A stretch of 64,000 nt of DNA from Umbilicaria muhlenbergii (GCA_000611775.1 KK106981.1:2213893-2277892); one strand, 5' to 3'. Counted from the first letter of the stretch, positions 37,691 through 51,649 are shown. Translations and numbers: made by a program. Notes: generated from the sequence alone by a model not told the origin.

Positions 37691-37828
37691 AATGTGCAAT
37701 TTTGACATCAATAACAGTCATAAAAGAAATTAATAAAATAAGTTAACTTGAGGTAATAAATACCTCACATATGTAGATTACACAGTGTTATAGTCTTAAA
37801 CTGCATACACTTAATAAAGAAATAAAAG

Positions 37829-40560
37829 TAAGCGCTGAAGTTAAATTTCTTGAATGCATTCATGTTGATGTATAGCTGACGCTTCAGGTCATAGTGTGTG
37901 AGGTTTATAAATTTAAAAAACATGAATTAAAGATAATGAAAAGTATTCAACTCATTAAAAGTAAGTAGTTCAATCATAATTCTGTCAGTAAATTTTTTTC
38001 ATGTGTTGCCTTCAATGTTATTAATATTTGAATGATTCAGAGTTGTTTTCTTCAACTGTAGTGATTTCATTATAACTGCATAGTAGGGTATGTACTGTCA
38101 TAAGTACTTAATCATATTTAGATAAGTTTCTAGCTGATGAAGTGTTCAAGAAAATTTCAAATTTGTTATAATTATCAGTTTGTCTTCAGCAGTTGTTAAA
38201 CTTAAAGTGTCAACTCACTGATTAAGCAACTAAACTGAGGAGTAGATGAGAAAGAATTTCTGAGCAGAGAAACATATCTTTTTATCAGTTAATGACTTAA
38301 AGACCTTATTTAAGTGCATCAAATGCTCAGTAAGAGACTTTAATTTAATATATATAATTATATCATCAACATAAACTCTCAAGAAATTCCTGTGTGACTG
38401 TAATATTTAATCAATCATTCATTAAATGTAGGCTGAGGAGTTTTTATATTTTATAACAATCACTCAGAAAGTTTCTTGATCATGATGAGAGAAGACTGTA
38501 AGTTTATGACAGTTTTAAGATTTAATCCTTCATTAATAAAAGAATAAGGTGTAATTCACAGTGAAGATATAATGTACTTTTTATACAACTGCAAAAATGT
38601 TCACCTGACTTAACACTGAGTAAATGTCAAGCATTGTAATTCAATTTAGTGTTTAAATATTAATAATCACACAGTCTTTTTTACTTGTAAGTGTGTCTTT
38701 TTAGACAATGAAGTATGAGTAGATAAATAAAGTGACTTGATTAATTTATTTCATTCATTCTTGATCATGAAGTTTATTAAAAGAATTATTTACAATCTCA
38801 TGATCTTTTGATTCAAATGAATAAATTTTTACTTAATCAAGCTTGTAAAGCTCCTTTCAATTCTTTAAAAGTGATATTTTCATTCATTGCTTCTTCAGAA
38901 TATTCATGATATTTCTTCAATTCTCTTATAACTGAGAATATTTCACACAGACTTGCTCAATGCTTGTTGATACTTTAAGTGATTTATCATATATAATAAT
39001 ATCATTCATCATTATTCATTCTCACTCAGAGATTGTATCAAAAGCAATATGATAAGCTGTTGATGTAATCAGTAAAGTTTAAAAGGTTGATTTGATTCAA
39101 TTAATAAATTTAAAGCTTGCTTAAAGTAAATTAAAATTGATTAAAAAGCAGCTATCAGCCATATATTCAATAATTCAACTCAAATGAGTATGTCATGATA
39201 AGATCATGACTTTGTCTGAATTATTTCAGACCTTGATGCTAGAAAGCTGATGATTTATTATTAAAGTGTAAGCCTCAGTGAGGCTGCAATCTGACTTAAA
39301 GAGAAGATTTTGATTTATGAGTAATTTCTATAAAGATCTGATTTAAATAATGATTAACTCATAAACTGATATGATGATTTAATTATTCAACACTAAGAGG
39401 CAGTTGATCTGATTAAGTAAGATGATGACATTAATCTTTAATTTAAAATTTTCATAGCTTCTTATGACTGCTTTTCACTGAGATAAAAGTACATTAATTT
39501 ACTTAAAAATCAAGATATCAGTTTTGATGAGCATATTAATCTTTAAATTATTGATGACATGTATTTCACACTGAATGATTATGATTCTATCATGAGCTGA
39601 AAAGTAAAGATTTAGCTTTATGTAGTCATTAATCATGTGTGAACTGAAGCTCAGTTCTTAAATCTTCATAAATGAAGTCATCTTCTTGATTATCATATTA
39701 AAAACATGGTTTTTCAGAAAGCCTCAATTGATTAAGCTGACAATATAATCAGTGTTTAAGCATACAAAGTTGACTTAATTATTTTAAGAGAGTCTTGTTT
39801 GAACTGTGATATAACATCATCCTTAAAATCTATAGCCTTTCACTGAAATATTTGTAGTGTTTAACTGAATTAAGTTATCATTTAAAACTGTAAAATAAGT
39901 TAACCTGAGCTTCAGCTTTAAACTTGAGATTTTAAAGAATTCAAGGTTATAATCAGATCTCATATGCTTATAAAGAATGTTATTTGAGCTGAATGATTTT
40001 AAACATTAATGACAGTGATAGGCAGTTTGCTTTATTATATGATTAACATCAACATTCTCATTGACCTCAGGAGTTTCTTTATATGCTTTATAAAAAGCTT
40101 AATTTTCATTAATGATATAATTCACTCAGTCATCTTCTTGTTCAAATCAATCATTGTTATAATAGTCATTTTCATAGTTTTTAAATTAATTGTTCTCAGT
40201 TTCATCATAGTAGGTTCTAGGCTGTTGAGAGTAATTACATTAATAAAATATATTAAAAGATTAATAACTATTGTCAGTTCTTTGATTGTAAAGTGACTGA
40301 CTAAATTAATGACTCAAAGACTCATGATATGAGTTTTAAGATCTGTTTTCACTTGTTGATTACAGAGGCTGATGCTAATTGTTGATGTTAATAAAAACTT
40401 ATGATGAGATCATGATAATTGTCAAGACTATGCAGATTATGAATTAATGCATATGTTTTAACAGCTGACATTTAGCTACAGAGAAGAATTCTAGTCTAAG
40501 AAGCAAAAGAAAAAAAGAGCATGAAGATTAAAATCTTTATGTGCATGTTAAGCTTGTTAA
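37829..40560 (-). mobile_element. Gypsy element V relic, minus strand, partial
   Basis: On the minus strand this gives a gypsy protease region (about 39760-39350) and reverse transcriptase (about 39050-38200). The RT catalytic box is intact as YVDD (38374-38363), followed by IIIY and then an EHLMHLNKVF segment. Further down come the linker and start of RNase H (to about 37850). It is truncated at 37828 where LINE E ends, so RNase H, integrase and the 3' LTR are missing. I found no LTR. Plus-strand open frames here are antisense shadows. Confidence 0.72.
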
Positions 40561-40829
40561 TTTAAATTACTGCTAACTCATTTAATTATTCAACACTAAC
40601 TCATTCAGTCCTTCAGTTCAGTACATCATTCAGTTCATTCAGTTCAACATTCAAATCATTTGATTCAACATTCAGATTATTTAATTCAGTTTAACATTTA
40701 AGCATAAACCTGATATTACTCTCTTCTTTTTTTAATAAACTTCATGAGCTGATCATCTACTTTTCTGCTTTGTCATTGATGTATTCAATGACTTGACTGA
40801 CTTATTCAAGTACCTTTTATGAAATGCTT
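40561..40829. repeat. Low-complexity TTCAGTTCA-rich stretch
   Basis: Between gypsy V and gypsy III lies a degenerate repeat of 'cattcagttca' and 'cattcaaatcattt' units (about 40590-40700). Related units occur at 42300-42380 within gypsy III, so it may be element-derived. No LTR boundary could be set. Confidence 0.45.
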
Positions 40830-43180
40830 CTTTCAGTTCAGGTGAGTGTTTAAATTCATTAATGTTGTATCAAATCTTGTTAAATGAATATTTTTTTCAT
40901 GTCACTTTGTACTGTAGTTTATTTCTTCATCAACAGCTGTTATTAATTTGTTCAACTTCTCATTTCAGTTCAGCCTGTTCAGTTATTACAGGTGACGGTG
41001 ATGACTTGATTTATTTAAGCAGAGAATTATTCACAGTGAGTTGTAGTAAGAAGGTGTGAAATACAAAGTGTATTTTCATTAACTCAAGCAGTTCAAGTTC
41101 ATATGTTCAAGTTGATATTTTCTTCTTGATTCAAAAAGGTCCTTCATTCTTGTGATTCAACTTTTTAAACAGATGAGTCATTCAAATGTTCTTTATTAAC
41201 AATTATATCAGGTCTTTCACTTGATATGTTGAAGTTAATGTTTAAGTTCTGTTTATGAAGTTTTCTTGTTGAAGTTGTACTGCTGTCATGTTTTCCTGTA
41301 ATATTATATGTAAAACTTTTATGTGATTCATTATAAAATCAGTCTTTTCCTTCAGAATTTATTCTTTTGTCAGTAATGATGAGGTGATCAATTGTTCAGA
41401 GTTGAAACTCATTCAGAGGTGATATTCTTTATTCACAAAGAATGATAAAACTTTGATGAAGTCAGAATCTGCATTGTTGGCTGCAAACTCAGTCATTGAT
41501 AATCATTTAATTCAGTCATCTTGCTGATAATTCACAAATGCTCTAAGATATCATTCAACATTCATATTCACATTTTCAGACTGCCCGTCTGTCTCAGAGT
41601 GAAAAGCAGTTGAAGGTTTTAATCTGATTTGAAGTTGTTCACATAAGTACTTTCAGAGTAATGTTACAAATTGTGATCCTCAGTCTGATGTAATTGTCTG
41701 TGATAATTCATGAAATCTTCATACATTTTGAAGCAAGAGTTTAATAATATATTCAGCTGATGTTCCCCCTTCTTTATATGTTGAACAAGGAATATAATGT
41801 CTTTTCTTAATTAATCTGCAAATGACTGTCAGAATTGTGTTAAATCCTTTGCTTTCAAGTAACTTGATAATCAAGTTGAGTGAAATATTTTGTCATAAAT
41901 GACTTGAAATTAAAAGTGATTTCAGAGCTTCTTGATAATGCTCATTCATGTTCTTTGTTCAGCAGCAGATATGACAATTTCAAACAAACTGACTTATTAT
42001 TCAGTTTATTCAGGGTCAGTAGTAGAAGCATGCAAGTAATTTTAAAGTCTTTTAATGTTTAATATGTTCTGCAGTCAGTTGTTCATGTGCTTCTTAAATC
42101 AGTCAGAGTTGTAGCTCATTCTTATTTAAATTATTATTAACTTCTGAAACTCATACTTGTTCCTGATACAGTAATTGACTGTTTGCATCTTCAGTACAGT
42201 CACTGAGAGAGATTTTGATGAAATGTTTTATCTTAATTCATAGTAAGTTTATGACCTTCTAGCAGAAATCATCTGCTTTCATGTAACAGATAATCAACTC
42301 ATTTAAAGTTTTATTCAAAGCCTGTTCAGCTGATTTATTCAGAGTTGATTCATTCAAAACATCATTCAGATCATTATTTAAATTATTTAAAGCTTATTCA
42401 GTTGATTTTAAAAGCTGAGGAGCTTTTTTCTTTTGTTTAATAATGATATATGAGTTTAAGCAGCAGCTCAGTAGCATGATTTAAGATTAATATCATAATC
42501 ACTCATCATCCTCATTCTTCTTTAATTGATCACTTAAGTGTTTAATGAGTGCATTCATCTTTTCATTTTCTTTGCCTGTTCAGTAGATGATCATAAAGTT
42601 GAATTATGAAAAAAATTCTGCTTATTTAACTTGTCTGTGAGTCAGTTTCTTGATCATTATAAAGTACTTCAGAGCTTTATGATCTGTTAAAATTTAAATC
42701 AGATCCTCTGTTTCAATCAGTTCAGCACATCATTCTTTTAAACTTTAAATGATAATCAACAATTCCTTGTCATAGATTTCATAATTGCATTCAGCTGATA
42801 TGAGTTTCTTAGAGAAAAATGTCATTGAATGTATTAATTTTTAATCATCTTTCTGAGATAGTACTCCTGTGAATATCAGATCAGATAAATCACATTTAAG
42901 ATAACATGTTCAAGTTCAATTAAAGTGTTGTAATATTAATATGTTAATCAATCAGTTCTTCAATTCATTAAAGGCTTGAAGACACTGTTCAGTTTACATA
43001 TTAAAGAGTATGTTCTTGCTTGTCAGTCTGATTAAAGGCTTTGAGATTTTGAAATATCTCTTTATAAATCATCAGTAAAAGTTACAAAAACTTAAGAATG
43101 CCTGCAGCTGTGTTATGAATAAATTAATTCAGTGAATGTAAAAGTGAATTAATTTTAAAAGTTCAGATGACTTCTTTAAA
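40830..43180 (-). mobile_element. Gypsy element III relic (chromovirus), minus strand, partial
   Basis: Minus-strand order: the end of RT (FCNFY..FIKRYFKISKPL, about 43100-43040), RNase H (GVLSQKDD, then YDKELLIII, then LTDHKALKYF, about 42900-42640), integrase core (TSDWGSQFV with Trp as TGA, then STAFHSETDGQSEN, about 41700-41565), and a C-terminal chromodomain (about 40985-40830) with LQYKVTWKKY. The chromodomain marks a chromovirus. The 5' part of RT, protease and gag are absent; gypsy IV occupies that side, probably inserted into or recombined with it. Confidence 0.8.
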
Positions 43181-46100
43181 TACTGAAGCCTGCTGCTAAG
43201 TTAATGCTCAAATAGGCAATTACTGAATATGACAGCTAAGGTCAGCAATGTTATAAACTCACTCACATCATAATAATGCTTTCATCAAAGAAGACAGCAT
43301 CCTGCATCTTGTTCATTAATCATTTATGACGCATTCATAGTCAGTGATGAGATCAGCAGCATTGATGAAGTTCTTCATTATGTATCATTAATCATGCTTC
43401 AGCTCATAACCTGTTCAGTGAACAAGATATTATGTGAAGAAGTCACAGTCTTTTCATATTATATGCTTATTTAATAAATGTTTAATTTCTCATTCCTGCT
43501 CTTCTTTAACCTCAATGACAGGTGAGTGATCTGATCAATGTCTTCAAAAGAGATCTTCATCAGGTGATGAAGTGAGTTTAAGCATCATGATGTTAACTAC
43601 AAGGTGAATTCTTCATGTCAGAGGTATATTCAGCTCATATGTCAACCTTTCAACATGATGAAGCATCTTAAATGATTCAATGAACTGCTGAATAAGCTTC
43701 AAGTTCTTCTTCATTGCTGATATGATGTAGTTATGATGTAGTCATAAGTTCATGTAGTCTCTGACCTTTAGAAACATCACTGTATGCTTTTTATCATAAT
43801 GATGTTTGACTTGCATATTGATGAAGTTGATGACGTCTCTTGAATTGATTTATATTCAGAGGTTTTAATTTAAGTGAACAGCAAGTTCTCTGTCAGAGGT
43901 AGAGGCTTCATTAGAAGTGAAAGCTTCATCATCAGCAGAATTAAGTCTCATGACATGATTTATAAACTCATTAATCTTTCTTTTATATAAAACTTTATTC
44001 AGGGCTTGACCTGTTGAGCTTAACATTAAGTTGTTAAAGATCACTTGCATCTTAAGTAGAATTGTAGATTAATTAAATGATTTTTTAAGACCTGTGATGT
44101 AATGTCAGAGGGTAATTTTAAATGTTTAATTTGTTCTCTCTGACTGACTGTTTAACTGTGAATAGTAAATTGTACTGTAAAGCAGTTTGACATCTTTCCT
44201 TCTGAATATCACTGTTTAAATTTCACTGATGAACTTTTTATCACGGTCTGATATGATGACCTTTGGTAAGCCTCAGTCTGTGACATTCAGTTGATTCAGT
44301 AGTAGATCAGCTCATTTCATTGTGATATATGTAATTCAGTCAGGGATAAAGGTGACTCTTTTGCTGTATTTGTTGATAATGTTCATTGCGGAGTTGAACT
44401 CTTCTGGCGTGAGTGATTTGAGAAGAGCCACAATAAAGTTTATGATTATAATATGATACAGAGATGCTGATGTAGTGATCAGCTGTAGTAATTCATATGA
44501 ATTATATCTTGAGCTAGTCATGACCTGACAGTCTGAGCAGTGATGAATGAATTCTCAGAGGGTGATGTAGAGTTTCTGAATGTATAATGATTCAGTGATT
44601 CATTCATATGTTCAGTGAAAGCCTGAGTGACTGATCTCATCATGAGTCAGCTGTAGGATGTCTCTTATGAGGTCATCATGCTCTGATATGCACAAATGTC
44701 ATACAATTTCTCTGTTGACATGATATATTAGGCCTGTTCAGTTCAGTTTGAAGGGTAAAACCGCTTGATCAGAGATGCTCAGGCGGTTATTGACTTCAAG
44801 TGTTTAATGAACATTGTCTCAGGACTTATCTGTGATATAGTTAATGAGAAGATGTGCCTTAAAAGCTTCACTCATCTCAATTAATGTTGTAGCAAAGATG
44901 TACGCTTCACTGAAGAAGGCATCAAGGATTTCATCATTCATGATAAAACTCTGACTGATCTGATGATTTTTCAGTCTTGATAAAGTGTCTGAAACATAGT
45001 TGATTCAATCTTCTTTATGGTGTACTTTGATTTGAAATCATTGAATGTATTCAGAGGCTCAGATTAAGTGTTTATTCTGTTGATCACTTAATGTCAGAGA
45101 GAGATTCATCTGCTTAACTAATTCTATGAAAGCTTCATGATTAATGTAAACAATAATCATGTGCTCTGAGGATTTCATCAAATACTGAATCTTTATAATC
45201 ATTCAAACTAAGCCTGCTACTTCAAGCTCAGTAGGTCAGTACTTCTTTTCAGCCTTATTAATGACTCAGCTTAAAAAAAATAAGCTGAATTTAACTCTTC
45301 TGCAGTTTCACCCTGCTGTCATCCTTGACATGATAGATCATGGCGCTTATACTCAGCTGAAAGACATCAAGGTCTATGAACATTAATCTTGTATAATCAT
45401 AATGAGTCAACATAATTGAACAGGTGAATAGTGACTGCAGTTGATGAAATAATTTTAATTCTGTCAATGTAAAAGTAAAGATATTAATCTTGATTGACTC
45501 AACCTTTCTCACTCAACCTGATGAAGAGACGCCCTTTAGAAGAAGAGTTTTTCATGATTGCAGCAGAGCTGAAATCTGAGTGTAGAAGAGTATGTACTGC
45601 CTTAAGTAATTAATCATATCAAGGTATATCTTCAACTACTTCAGTGATTTCAGAAATTTGAACTCAGAAATGACCTGCAATTTTTTTACTGTGATAAATA
45701 AATTAAACATGTTCATCTTCTGACCTAGAAGTTGAACTGACGGGGAGCTTATGAAAGACTTTGTTGACTTTAAAGTGATGTTGAGCTCATAGAGCATTCA
45801 GAAAATGATGTGCAGATGATCAACATGCTTCAATAATGACTTTGAGTAAATCACAATGTCATCTACATAGGCCTTTGAATAGGCCTGATGAGGTCATAAG
45901 ATTTAATCAATCATTCATTGAACATATGAAGGGTTATTGTGATAACTCATGATGATGACATTGAACACCTCTTGGCCCTGATGGCTGATGACAGTCAGGT
46001 GATGATGATGCTCAGTTTTTACACATCACTGATAAAAGAATGAAAAGCAGTTCACTGTTGATATCATAATAGAATCATAGACGGCTGCTATAATGTCAGA

Positions 46101-46530
46101 TTGTAGAGGCATAAAGTAAATGTCAAAGATGATGATTTAATTAAAGGAGTGTATACCAACAATAACTTAATCTTTTCAGGAGCCGTCAAACATCATTCTT
46201 CAAACAATGAAGCATGAGTAGCTGAATGAGGTTGATTGATTAAATCATTTCAGCTTTTCTTGCTCTTGTAGCTTGTTGAATTCCTTGTCAACTACCTCTT
46301 TGTTTGCTTTGCTGAGCGGGTAAACTTTGACCTTGCATATATATTTTGACTGCCAGTCATCAACAAGAGGTATAAGCATTCAGCTGACTTCAAGGATTTT
46401 AACAATGTTGTCATGATCCTCTCATAGCCTGAGGTATGCTTGCATCACTCTGAAAAGCTGATGTGCTGCCTCAGAATTGACTGTACATTGATGATTTAAT
46501 GATGAGGATGTGAGTTAATATCATTCACTT
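43181..46530 (-). mobile_element. Gypsy element IV relic, minus strand, partial
   Basis: From high to low coordinate: an RT N-terminal segment (about 46490-46200), RT with an intact YVDD box (45869-45858, AYVDDIVIYSKS) and LLGQKM (about 45740), an RNase H region (about 45450-45100), the integrase zinc site and core (about 44560-44060) with SDRDKKFISE and NSQSERTN, and a C-terminal region ending in a chromodomain-like YLVHWTGYELKHDW (about 43460-43410, Trp as TGA). One integrase stretch (44521-44336) is still open for 61 codons. Gag, protease and LTRs were not found. The RT is cut at about 46530. Confidence 0.78.
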
Positions 46531-46610
46531 AACATTAACACAATGCGCTCTGATCTGCTGATCTCATGTCATAGCTCATGGCCGCTTGAAGCGCTTTTAT
46601 TTGTGTCATT
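46531..46610. mobile_element. End relic of the long-inverted-repeat element
   Basis: The stretch with 'gcgctctgatctgctgatct' followed by 'catgtcatagctcatggccgc' closely matches the terminal part of the element at 13690-13745 ('gcgctctgagcttctgatct' and 'catgtctcagctaacagccgc'). It lies where the gypsy IV RT is broken. The other end is not found. Confidence 0.55.
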
Positions 46611-47019
46611 TGTGTATTGTGCAAATGTTGCTTTTATTAATGCTATTATTTCATGCAGCTTTGCCGTGGAAATTCATAAGAACACATAATGTATACAAGT
46701 CAATAACATTGATGATGTCACTTTCAACTGTCAACATTATTATAATTCATTGAGTGCTAAGTCTATTTCATCTGATTCTTATAATTTACATGATGATGTT
46801 GTTGAGTTTACACATTGTTAATTCAGTGCTATGTTCATCTTTCACGTTTGAAGTATTATAAGTGATGAACATTCATTGAATGTACTTATTGTTCAATGAA
46901 CATTGTGTGAGTTCATTGAACTTTCAAGTCATGAGAGAATATTGTGTATAATGCAGACATTGCAAGATACATTTATACACAGTTAACCTCAAATGACTGT
47001 AGACTCACTCATCATCCCT
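46611..47019. repeat. Intergenic region with TTCATTGAA motifs
   Basis: There is no gene here. Three copies of TTCATTGAA or its complement TTCAATGAA occur within about 60 bp (about 46869, 46892 and 46914), inside a GTTCATTGAAC-like context. The same motif clusters at 51745-51830, 57150-57430 and 61468-61530. Confidence 0.55.
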
Positions 47020-50000
47020 TTTTATGAGGTATATGTGTAGTGCAGATTGCAGATTATCTCTTGATCTTTTAATTCACATGCTGTGTGCTGACTTGTAATC
47101 ATCACCCTGAACATCATCACTGTATGATGTGACTGCAACTGCTTAAATAAATCCTCAACCTCATACTGCTCCTGTGACTTCAGCATCATCATACTCACTG
47201 TCATCATCACTGTTAAAGTCTCATTCCTCAGCCTGCAACTCTCTGATGTTGATGTTGACACTACACTCAGCTTTCACTGAGGTCACACTCAGCTTTCATT
47301 GCTCAAATGACATCTAACGCTCAGGAAAGTGCTGAATGATAAAATTAATTCAATAGTGTAGACTTTGATTATCAAGAACACATCATTAGCCTGATTTGAA
47401 CAACATTAAAATAAAGAAAGACAGCCAAAGAGAGAAAAGAATAAATGAGTCATGATTTAAGCATCATTAACATTGAGAGTGCTAGCTAGAATATTGTTAT
47501 TAATGCATTCACATGTTCAACAAGTCTTTCAAGAATTTAAAAAACTTACATGTTTAATCCTCTTCCTCTTGAATTTTTCTTTTCTTTTATAACACAGTCA
47601 CTGTCTTCTTGCCTCTGTGAGTATCAACAAATTTCTCATAGTTAACCTGATCATTGATGATATTGTTACTCACTCAGAAGTGTTTCATCTTCATGATGTT
47701 CAATTTCACTCATTCTGCAAATTGTGTTCAGTTTCAACCTTAATCAACAGGTTCTTTACATGACTTCTTATGCTTCTTTATTTTTATCAACAGTATATAG
47801 AGGTTCACTCTCTTAATGTTAAGGCTGTGCTTCTCAGTGTTGTCAAGTTCATTTGTTGATTCAGAACTGAGCTGATTCTTGATTGTTGAATGTTTAACAT
47901 GCCTTGTGATGTTCTATGTTACATTAGCACTTCATCATAAGTGACAGCTTGATATGTCTTGCCTTTTTCTTGTCTTCATCATTAATGTCTTCTTCATTCT
48001 TGTCCTCACTCTTTTCTTCACTTTCATTTTCTTTATCATCTTCATTACTGTTCTTCTCAGACTTCTCTTCATCACTGTTGTCCTCCTTACTGCTCTTCAA
48101 CTTTAATCAGTCTTTGTAGAAAGTGCTTCTATTCAGTGATTTTGAGCTAAAAGAGTTATTTCAATCCCTTGACAAATGTGATGATGAGCTTGAAAACCAC
48201 TGACTGTTCATCTCATACATTGGCAGGTCATTCAACATGTCAGTATATGAATTATCAACTGCTTTAACATTTATTACTTTTTTAATTTTATTCATTCTGA
48301 TCTGCTGATGTACCTGATGTAGCAAAATACTCAAAATAACAGTTTGTTGAGTTTTAACCTGAGCATATCAAGTGTGCTGTACTTGATTTCATATAACTGT
48401 AGCATTATGATGTTAACACACTCTCTCTGTGTCTGAGGTCATCACTTACTCATAACTCTTGAGTCATCAAACCTCTTGAGTTTAAATACCCCTGATTCAT
48501 ATTCTCTGATGCAATGTGTGATCATTGTTATCATGAAGAGCAATATGTTGATCAGCAGTGAATCAAACATGTCTTTTATATAAGTTAAGTAGGCTATACT
48601 TGTATTTGTTTTCATGTACATCATTTGTATTAATTCATTAATGATGATCTGAGCACAGAATTTAACCTTGAGTGACTGCATCTTCATCAGTCAATGATCA
48701 GCACTCAACACAGGTTTAAGTCACTTGCTTTATCACATGTGAAATTATCTGCCTTAAGTAATCATTCTGCAAGATTTTTAATGTCCTCACATGACATCTG
48801 CAGCTGTCAGTCATAGAAGCTGACAATCAACTGTCATATCTGAGTCATTGAGTGACTGTGAAAGACATCAAATGAGTCATAAAGCTGTCAATGTTAATTA
48901 TGATTTATATAAAAAGTCAGCTCTTTTTATCTTGCAAGTCTCTGCAGCAGTGAGAACATTCTGCATCTTAGCACATTTCTTGTCTGTGATTGTTCTCATT
49001 CATTGAGTTATTCTTGTTCAAGTGTCACTCATTCTGTCATTAAGTCACTGTTTGTTAATATTTGATCATGAGGTGCTTTTTGATTCAGCATTACTGCTGA
49101 GTATTCATGCCTTCAAGTATGCTGTATAAACTGACATCAACAGTTCATGATCTGATGTTGAATGACAAGACCCTCAGCAGGATGCTTTCTCTCATAAGTA
49201 CTGAGTTGAGATATCTGAGGAATTTTTATTATCATAATCTGAATCAAGGTTGTGATTTTGTGAGGTTGACTTTTCAGTAGAAGATGAATGTGAAGTAGAG
49301 ATCACTTCTCTTATAAAATGCCTCAATGATTATTTTAAATGATATTTAATTGCTGACTTGAACTGCTAAACTGTTAATATTGAATTACTGCACTCTCTGT
49401 GCAGTAAACACCTACCCTCATATTGATGCAGTCATTATCTATGAAACTGAATATGATATCATTATCATGCTGTTTCTGCACCTGCTTTATAGCAAGAACT
49501 CAATATCTCTTTGATGTCTTCTCATAATTTACAGCCTCTGAATGATCATGCTTCACCTGTAAGTAATTAGGTTTTGTGTTTGCTTGAATCAATTCAAAGT
49601 AAACAGTGTTTACTGTTTATTCTGTATTCAGATCACAACCTTTCATAGTGCTGATGATGCTCAACACTGATTGACTGAGACAGGATGATGTGATAAATAT
49701 AAAGAATTATTTCATGATGCTGTTTTAAAAGATTGTTTTGAAAAATTGTTTTGAGGAGGGTGCTGTTATTTCAACATGTCACACTGATAAATTAATGACG
49801 TGTTGATGAACTAGCAGAGGTTTGTGCAGTCACATGCAAGATTACAAGTAACTTATTCAATGAACATTAAGAAGATGTTGTGAGTCTTGACAGTCACTGA
49901 TACTAAAAATGTGAGCAGTTGATTAAAAATATCATCACAATAAAAGGTGCTGTGACAAAGTCTTGCAGCTTGTAATCTGTGATGTAATTTCAAGACTTCC

Positions 50001-51180
50001 TCTTCTGATGTATTATTTCAATCAGTGATCATGATTCTGACAGGCAAGAGATGTACAAGAGATCAGATGCTGTCATTCATAATTTCTTTTAAATCTTTGT
50101 ATTCAAAACAGCAACACAGTTGTGTAATGCTGACTTTCTCTTAAATGCTGACACATTGACTGTGTAGTGTATGCACATCAGCATAGTGTCTCACTTAAAG
50201 GCTTGAGTGTGAAATATTAAAAGAGAATGAAGTGCACAAGATCTGAGGTAATATTGATGATGACATGTCTTAATAAGTCATGATTGCAATCTGATGACAG
50301 CAGGTTACATGATGATTTTTAAATTAATAAATATCAGTTTCCTGCTTCTTTATTCATTGATATTAAGTTAAAACATCTCAGTGAAGGTTTTTTCTTCTCA
50401 GAATCAAACCTTCCTCATAAACTTCATAGTCTGCTTTGTATGATTAAGAATGTTCATCTGATTGTGATACCTACTAATAAATTCTGTTTAAAGACTCATT
50501 TCCATCACCATCTAGATGTAATTAGTGATGAGTGAATGATTTCTGAAGTTGACTTTCTACCTAGGAGTAAATATTTATACTGTGTTGATGTTAATTTTAC
50601 AGCAAACATGTGTTGATCTGCTGATTATTGATCAGGGCGTCTACAGATGATTAAATGATTTAATCTTACAGTGATTTTTAAAATGTATCTTGAACACCTG
50701 AAATCTCACTCCTTTTGATCATGAAGAAGAAACATATTAATCTCTCAGTGTGCATTTCTTTCAGAGCCGTCTTTTATTCCTGCTCATTTATGATGCACAT
50801 GCTCATCACTTTCTTACACTTGTATAATATGACATTCTCATCATCCTGGTAGTTCAACTCCTGAGCAATCAATGTCAGGAAGGTGGAGAAGTTCAAATTA
50901 TTCACAATAATTATGTTCTTTGATGCCTCAGTCTTTAGCAGATTCTGTGGTTTACAGAAGATGCTGTGATGCACATCTCAGTGAACTTATATCATAATAT
51001 ATTGAATAACTTTTGTTGATTCACCTTTCTCACTGTCTGTTTGTGAGACGGGTCCTGCAGCTGAACATTAAGATGTGTTAATCATGTGACTTGAGATTAA
51101 AGAGATTAATTCCTCATGAGGGTTTAATCTTCTCTTGCCCTTCACCCGCCTCTTCTTGTTGTAATTGCATCATTGTGTCA
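47020..51180 (-). pseudogene. Unidentified minus-strand coding relic(s)
   Basis: I do not recognise this gene. Several minus-strand stretches look coding once TGA is read through. These are 50974-50774 (66 open codons, with DDENVILYKCKKVMSM), 48687-48442 (81 codons), an acidic Lys/Glu/Asp/Ser-rich run (about 48110-47960) and 47261-47022 (79 codons with KSQEQYEVEDLFKQL). The order and strand match the adjacent transposase, so it may be a second or third gene of the same DNA transposon, but no domain supports that. There are many stops, so it is not functional. Confidence 0.35.
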
Positions 51181-51649
51181 TAAATGTGAAGCATTTGTCA
51201 TGCCACTTGTCAAAAATGCTGCAGAAGATGTGATCAAATTTGTAATACATTAATTTAAAAACTCATCATAGTAGCTCTTTGATCCTGCTTGTGTTTAGTC
51301 AGCCTCTTAAGAGACTCAGGTTTCTCATTTAAGTCTGCAGTTGTGTTAATATTAAAGCATACATGCAGTCATCAATATTAAGATGATTGCATATCAGGTC
51401 ACTTGTTCATGCTGTTGAGTTAACTTTCTCTGAATTCTTCATCATGTAGTTTGTTGAGGATGATGAATAGATGCTTTTAATGCAGCATTCAGAAACATGC
51501 AGTGACCTGATGTTTAAAATGTGAAGTGAAGTCTTTGATGTTATCAGTTCCTCTGAGAGCCTCACTGCATTTAAATCTGATTAATACTTCATCACAGGCA
51601 GACACTGAAGATTTTGTGACTTCATGAATGAGTTGAAAATTTCAGTAAA

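Larger units (their letters stand above)
32626..37828 (+). mobile_element. LINE copy E (ORF1 and ORF2, 5'-truncated)
   Basis: This is the longest continuous LINE in the window. It starts within ORF1 (the same region as 5796 in copy B) and runs to the 3' end at 37828, where minus-strand gypsy V begins. ORF1 contains an extra tandem copy of about 80 bp (about 32824-32893, after the original at 32743-32815) that copy B lacks. It is heavily mutated, including TGG to TAG near 36218 where copy C still has Trp. Confidence 0.87.

Noticed and set aside
37860-39050. Copia-type element from the YVDDI box
   Set aside because: YVDD is common in copia, but the following EHLxHL segment and the protease context fit the fungal gypsy type seen also at 45860.
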